A DNA stretch of 8,686 nucleotides, from the NCBI GenBank assembly GCA_028682845.1, contig JAJRAT010000103.1, positions 1 through 8,686 on the forward strand, in the 5' to 3' direction. A program made the position numbers and the translations under genes. This DNA comes from Methanothrix sp. (GTDB taxonomy: Archaea > Halobacteriota > Methanosarcinia > Methanotrichales > Methanotrichaceae). The notes beneath the pieces were generated by a model, which made no database searches, was not told the DNA's origin, and was given only the letters and a program-made list of their open reading frames with translations. Shown here in pieces: positions 5,876 through 8,686 of the stretch. Every line of letters begins with the position of its first letter. Position 1 is the stretch's first letter.

Positions 5876-7096
5876 ATGAGCACGGTGCAGAAAAATATGC
5901 AGCACAAATTGCCGCAGCATAAATTGCCACAGTACAAAATGTCGCAGCACAAATCGCTGGCAATTTCGGGAATTGTGGGCACGGAGCATGAGTACTCCAT
6001 AAACAACAGCAACTTTCAGCCCCTCACCATCTCGGATAAGATAATTGAGAGGCTTCACGGCTCTGTGGAGCATGAGGTTTCAATCGGCGGAATCCTGGTC
6101 TCAAAGGAGCTGCAAAAGCATGCCATTGAGCTGATTCCGGCCCGGCCCGGCACACTGAGTTATCTTGAAGACAACCTCTACCGGGGACTGGTCGAGCTGA
6201 TGCGGGCAACAAACTACGATTACAAGTTCCTGGGCCTGGGGATGCATCCGCTCTTGAAGCTGGAGCAGACGACCTACTGGGACCACGACGAACAGGAATA
6301 CTACCACACTTATGACCGGCTGTTCAACATCAAGCAGCACGGCTGGCTGAACATTCAGGCCCTGCAGATCAACATTCCTTACCGGGATACCGATGAGATG
6401 GTCGCCGCCTTCAACAAGATTCGTGCCCTGATGCCGTATCTTGTGGCCGTGTCCGCCTCCTCGCCGATGGTGGAAGGAAAGCTGACCGGCTACATGGACA
6501 ACCGCCTGATCTACTACCGCGAGAACCAGGCCCGGATGCCGGAGATCTGCCACGACATTCTTCCCGAAAGGCTGGAGAGCGTGGACGACTACATCAGGAT
6601 CAACCGCGGCATTTACTCGGAATTGAAACGCCGCAGCGCGAATATCCTCTGCCGGGAGTGGGTGAATTCCAGGGGCGTGATCGTGCGCTTTACCAGGAAA
6701 TGTCTGGAGGTTAAGGCCATCGACGAGCAGGAGTGTCTGCACTCGGACATGGCCGTATCGGCGTTCCTGCTGGCACTGCTCCGCAGCGATTTGGAGCTGG
6801 AAGAGGATGAGTCCGGCCTGAAGGCATTGCTGGAGACGGCCATGAAAGGCGGCGTGTCGGAATTGTTGCCGGAGCTGGAGAGGCTCTATGCCGTTGCCGC
6901 TAAAAACGGCACCGAGGAAGAGATGCGTTACCTGCCGCTGATAGCCAGGCGCATCGAGCAGGGAAGCCTGGCGGAGCTGATGGCCCGGAGGATGCAGGAG
7001 AAGGGTGAGGGCGAAATCAAGCCGCTGCTGGCGGAGATGGAGTGGTGCTTGCGGGAGAACAGGCCGTTTCTGTCGGAATCGGGCAGATGCGGATAA
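5876..7096 (+). CDS. GCS2-type glutamate-cysteine ligase-like carboxylate-amine ligase
   Basis: With the ATG start this gives 406 residues of the GCS2 (YbdK/EgtA-like) glutamine-synthetase-fold family, which joins an amine to an acidic amino acid's carboxylate using ATP. Visible motifs are GTEHEYSI (35-42, the G-x-E-x-E metal-binding strand, E37 and E39), KHAIELIPA (81-89, E85), GLGMHP (120-125, H124), LQINIPYRD (163-171, in the place of the H-x-H-V strand), LVAVSASSPMVEGK (189-202) with GYMDNR (205-210), and CLEVKAID (276-283), which fits the final E-x-R-x-x-D strand with K280 at the usual Arg. The last ~120 residues are helical and acidic. Residues 9-28 hold a four-fold QHKLP-like repeat ahead of the fold. 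Which acid and amine are joined is not evident. Simple gamma-glutamylcysteine synthesis is possible but not supported by the neighbours. It is the last gene of the operon; a T-rich tract follows. Confidence 0.88.
   Translation: MSTVQKNMQHKLPQHKLPQYKMSQHKSLAISGIVGTEHEYSINNSNFQPLTISDKIIERLHGSVEHEVSIGGILVSKELQKHAIELIPARPGTLSYLEDNLYRGLVELMRATNYDYKFLGLGMHPLLKLEQTTYWDHDEQEYYHTYDRLFNIKQHGWLNIQALQINIPYRDTDEMVAAFNKIRALMPYLVAVSASSPMVEGKLTGYMDNRLIYYRENQARMPEICHDILPERLESVDDYIRINRGIYSELKRRSANILCREWVNSRGVIVRFTRKCLEVKAIDEQECLHSDMAVSAFLLALLRSDLELEEDESGLKALLETAMKGGVSELLPELERLYAVAAKNGTEEEMRYLPLIARRIEQGSLAELMARRMQEKGEGEIKPLLAEMEWCLRENRPFLSESGRCG
5900..5959 (+). repeat. Four tandem 15-base units encoding QHKLP-like repeats
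   Basis: Units at 5900-5914, 5915-5929, 5930-5944 and 5945-5959 each begin CAG-C/T-A-C/T-AAA. They translate to QHKLP, QHKLP, QYKMS and QHKSL. The first two differ by only two bases. The unit is a whole number of codons, so the copies keep the reading frame. They lie in the N-terminal extension of the GCS2-type ligase, just before its first conserved strand. Confidence 0.85.
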
Positions 7097-7102
7097 ATCT
7101 GA

Positions 7103-7127
7103 CAAAAATCAATTTAAAAATTTTTTG
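7103..7127 (+). terminator. T-rich terminator of the ligase operon
   Basis: Seven bases after the TAA, CAAAAAT (7103-7109) can pair with ATTTTTTG (7120-7127), and the sequence holds a run of six T's (7121-7126). Archaeal RNA polymerase stops at such T tracts. The complementary A5 run (7116-7120) gives T5 on the other strand, so the site could also stop transcription from the convergent gene. Confidence 0.5.
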
Positions 7128-7157
7128 AAGGAATTTCTGTACTGAGGCGGATTAACG

Positions 7158-7181
7158 GAGGCGGATAGAAATGCCCGCCTC
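7158..7181 (-). terminator. GC-rich hairpin at the 3' end of the PAN-domain gene
   Basis: GAGGCGG (7158-7164) pairs perfectly with CCGCCTC (7175-7181) around a 10-base loop. The hairpin overlaps the stop codon (7180-7182) of the minus-strand gene. A second GAGGCGG at 7144-7150 could replace the first arm. The next T-run on the minus strand is ~40 bases further on (7116-7120). It may protect or end the minus-strand transcript. Confidence 0.4.
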
Positions 7182-8232
7182 ACCTCGTCCAGACGGACCC
7201 TGCAAAGCCGCCCGTCTTGGAAATAGCGCTTATCCTGTTATTTGACTCGATGTTCAAAGTGAGCATGCCGTATTGCATGATGCTGCCCTTGGGAACATCG
7301 GTCCAGTCCACGTTGATGGTGTGGCCGCTGATGGTTCCGCGCATGACGTTGGACCAGTCCGGCGAATTGGGATCATGCTCGCCGTACCACCAAACGGTCG
7401 GCCCGAACTGGCGAATGTAGTACCTGCCGCCGTCATCGCAGTTCCAGGTGCCGGTCAGATCGATCACGGCAGGAGACGAGCCGGGGCTTCCTCCAGGCGG
7501 TGTGCCTCCCGGAGTGCTTCCGCCGGGCGAGCTGCCGCCCGCAGGGATGGTGACCGGATTGGACCGCAGCGTCATGTTGCAGCGCCTGTCCTCGATGGTT
7601 ATGTAAACCTGTGCAGGCGGCGCTTCACCTTGAGCTACGGCAAACCACAGGTCGCCCAGGTCTTCCGGAGAGCCCAGAGCGCAAAAACCATAGATGTAGT
7701 TCCCATCCTGATTGTATATGTTCACCCAGGCTCTGGCGGAGTTGGTGTTGGTGCCGCAGGGCGGGAGATCGGGCGCAGCCTGAAATAGGTCTGCGGGATA
7801 GGCTGCCCTGTTGAGCACAGCAAGACTGTACCTGGTGAAATGCCCTCCTGAAGCAGTATAGCTCTCTGTTCCCGTCAGAACAAGTTGCGGATTGGGGAGG
7901 CCGGGGTGGCAGGTGATGCCCGTGGAACCCTTTACACCGGAATCGCAGCAACTGTCCGGGACTGCCGCAGGAATATCATTCTTCAAGTAACACTTGGCGT
8001 TTGCCCCCTGAAATCCGGGCTTGACGAAAGTGAAGGCCCTGCAATTCGGATCGCTGTTGCAGGCCTGTTCGCAAAGACCGGGATTGGCGCTGGCAAGATC
8101 GAAACTGCTGTAGTCCATGCCGGGCCGATCGGTGTTGGTTTCCATCGCCAGACAAACAAGCAGGGTGATTGAGATGAGCAATAGAACTGCCATCGTCAAA
8201 ATCATTTTCCGTTTTACTCTGTCTAATATCAT
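7180..8232 (-). CDS. Membrane-anchored extracellular protein with PAN/apple-like and beta-rich C-terminal domains
   Basis: A 350-residue protein. Residues 1-9 are basic (K7, R8, K9) and ~10-29 are a hydrophobic segment (MILTMAVLLLISITLLVCLA), so it is exported and probably held by an uncleaved N-terminal anchor. Residues ~36-101 resemble a PAN/apple domain: DYSSFDL, then C54-x3-C58-x5-C64-RAFTFVKPGFQG, then C81-YLK and the tail DSCCDSGVKG. PAN domains bind proteins or sugars. Residues ~115-225 are an unrecognised, probably beta-rich part with LPPCGTN (156-162), RAWVNIYNQ, YGFCALGSPEDL (181-192) and EDRRCNMT (214-221). Residues 231-254 are a Gly/Ser/Pro linker. Residues ~257-350 form a compact beta domain beginning IDLTGTWNCDDGG and ending in GGFAGSVWTR, lipocalin-like in feel but not assigned. 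The 11 cysteines suggest disulfides. GAGGG 6 bases before the ATG at 8232 supports this start over the internal ATG at codon 10. Function is unknown; adhesion or ligand binding at the cell surface is inferred. Confidence 0.85.
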   Translation of the reverse strand: MILDRVKRKMILTMAVLLLISITLLVCLAMETNTDRPGMDYSSFDLASANPGLCEQACNSDPNCRAFTFVKPGFQGANAKCYLKNDIPAAVPDSCCDSGVKGSTGITCHPGLPNPQLVLTGTESYTASGGHFTRYSLAVLNRAAYPADLFQAAPDLPPCGTNTNSARAWVNIYNQDGNYIYGFCALGSPEDLGDLWFAVAQGEAPPAQVYITIEDRRCNMTLRSNPVTIPAGGSSPGGSTPGGTPPGGSPGSSPAVIDLTGTWNCDDGGRYYIRQFGPTVWWYGEHDPNSPDWSNVMRGTISGHTINVDWTDVPKGSIMQYGMLTLNIESNNRISAISKTGGFAGSVWTR

Positions 8233-8286
8233 TTTGGTCCCTCGAAAAAAATTAGTTCAACAAATAATTAGGTAGGTGCATTAACA

Positions 8287-8302
8287 GATAAAAGTCTTTC
8301 GC
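8287..8302 (-). promoter_or_regulatory. BRE/TATA promoter of the PAN-domain gene
   Basis: On the minus strand the sequence reads GCGAAAGACTTTTATC: a BRE-like GCGAAAGA followed by TATA-like CTTTTATC. This is close to the archaeal consensus. Transcription would begin near 8265, leaving a leader of ~30 bases that contains the GAGGG ribosome-binding site. Confidence 0.55.
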
Positions 8303-8304
8303 GC

Positions 8305-8330
8305 AGAGTTCATGGTTGTAGAGTTCATGG
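8305..8330 (-). repeat. Pair of 11-base direct repeats upstream of the promoter, candidate operator
   Basis: AGAGTTCATGG occurs at 8305-8315 and again at 8320-8330, exact copies 15 bases apart. On the minus strand they lie directly upstream of the BRE/TATA of the PAN-domain gene, where archaeal activators usually bind. No palindrome is present within the unit, so a direct-repeat binder would be expected. Confidence 0.5.
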
Positions 8331-8355
8331 CAATAGGCCGCTCTCTCAATTCCTT

Positions 8356-8395
8356 GAACCGGAATCCTGAGCTGGAAATGTCTAATTCCCGGTTC
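8356..8395 (-). repeat. Inverted repeat downstream of the PC4-family gene
   Basis: GAACCGGAAT (8356-8365) and ATTCCCGGTTC (8385/8386-8395) pair with one bulged C, around a loop of ~20 bases. It starts 18 bases past the stop of the PC4-family gene on the minus strand. It may form a 3'-end hairpin of that transcript; no T tract follows, so termination is uncertain. Confidence 0.4.
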
Positions 8396-8413
8396 GCCAA
8401 AATCCTCTCGCGA

Positions 8414-8659
8414 TTACTTCTCGGCGGTTTCCACTCCGTCCAGGATATCCTTAAAGTCCTTCCACTTTTCCACAGGAACTCGAATTCCGTTCTTGGACCA
8501 GCCGGTGTACCTCTCCGAGGTCACATACTCCCGAATGTCGATTCCGACCGAGCCGCGAAATTCGGTCTTCTGAACGACAATCTCCGTTGTGTCGTTCTTC
8601 CTGATTCGTCCCAACTCGCCCATATCATTTCCCTGGAATTGTTTTGGTTTTTCTGGCAT
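8414..8659 (-). CDS. PC4-family (YdbC-like) single-stranded nucleic acid-binding protein
   Basis: With the ATG at 8659 this is an 81-residue protein. From GELGRIRKNDTTEIVV onward it follows the PC4/p15 transcriptional coactivator pattern: a first beta strand (TEIVVQKTEFRG), a second strand with the D-I-R-E-Y motif (VGIDIREYV), a short turn, then the W-x-K-x-G-I-x-V-P strand and a final helix (VEKWKDFKDILDGV). PC4-type proteins are small, usually dimeric, and bind single-stranded DNA or RNA; bacterial and archaeal members are thought to act in transcription or repair. The typical family length is 60-100 residues, so the gene looks complete. The start is uncertain: GTG at 8683 lies eight codons upstream, the frame stays open to the window edge, and an internal ATG at 8623 has AGGGAAATGAT directly before it. 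The conserved domain is whole with any of these. It lies upstream of the PAN-domain gene on the same strand, but that gene has its own promoter. Confidence 0.83.
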   Translation of the reverse strand: MPEKPKQFQGNDMGELGRIRKNDTTEIVVQKTEFRGSVGIDIREYVTSERYTGWSKNGIRVPVEKWKDFKDILDGVETAEK

Positions 8660-8686
8660 AAGTGGCTTTCTGCACGGCTGCACGGA

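Noticed and set aside
5900..5959. The 15-base repeats as a CRISPR array
   Set aside because: Units are contiguous, too short, without spacers, and in frame within a coding region.
6101..7105. A 334-codon open frame on the minus strand opposite the GCS2-type gene
   Set aside because: Gln/His/Leu-rich composition with no domain; the plus strand carries all GCS2 motifs.
7273..7788. A 171-codon plus-strand open frame inside the PAN-domain gene
   Set aside because: Ala/Arg/Gly-rich shadow; the minus-strand frame has an anchor, cysteine pattern, promoter and ribosome-binding site.

Overview
The window reads as chromosomal DNA of a methanogen-like archaeon, probably Methanosarcinales or Methanotrichaceae. 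This is inferred from three things: ribosome-binding sites of the GGTGA/GAGGT type, BRE/TATA-like promoters, and surface proteins with SBBP/PKD and PAN-type domains. The taxon is not proven by any marker gene. Genes lie on both strands, with a clear convergent junction near 7100-7180.

Left part. Positions 1-480 hold the 3' end of a secreted SBBP/PKD surface protein. About 520 bases without a convincing intact gene follow; they may contain gene debris. At 1002-3236 is a complete 744-residue DUF255 protein (YyaL/SPATA20 type) with a thioredoxin-like CHWC motif and an (alpha/alpha)6-barrel-like region. Two tandem hairpins follow its stop, in a 378-base intergenic region that also carries a candidate promoter for the next operon.

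Centre. Positions 3615-7096 form a four-gene operon and the most interesting part of the window: (1) a free-standing RLAN domain protein, the domain normally found at the N terminus of certain bacterial RimK-like enzymes; (2) a RimK-like ATP-grasp ligase overlapping it by 8 bases and starting at TTG; (3) a small YkgJ-type cysteine-cluster protein; (4) a GCS2-type (glutamate-cysteine ligase-like) carboxylate-amine ligase with an unusual QHKLP repeat near its N terminus. Two ATP-dependent amide-bond-forming enzymes plus a metal-binding protein suggest synthesis of a small peptide-like metabolite or a peptide tag on a protein. The product cannot be read from the sequence.

Right part. On the minus strand, reading leftward, come a small PC4-family single-stranded nucleic acid-binding protein (8414-8659) and then a membrane-anchored extracellular protein (7180-8232). 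The latter has a PAN/apple-like domain, a second cysteine-containing region, a Gly/Pro/Ser linker and a C-terminal beta-rich domain. Its promoter region carries a strong BRE/TATA match preceded by two 11-base direct repeats that look like operator sites. The convergent junction with the ligase operon contains a T-rich tract and a GC-rich hairpin.
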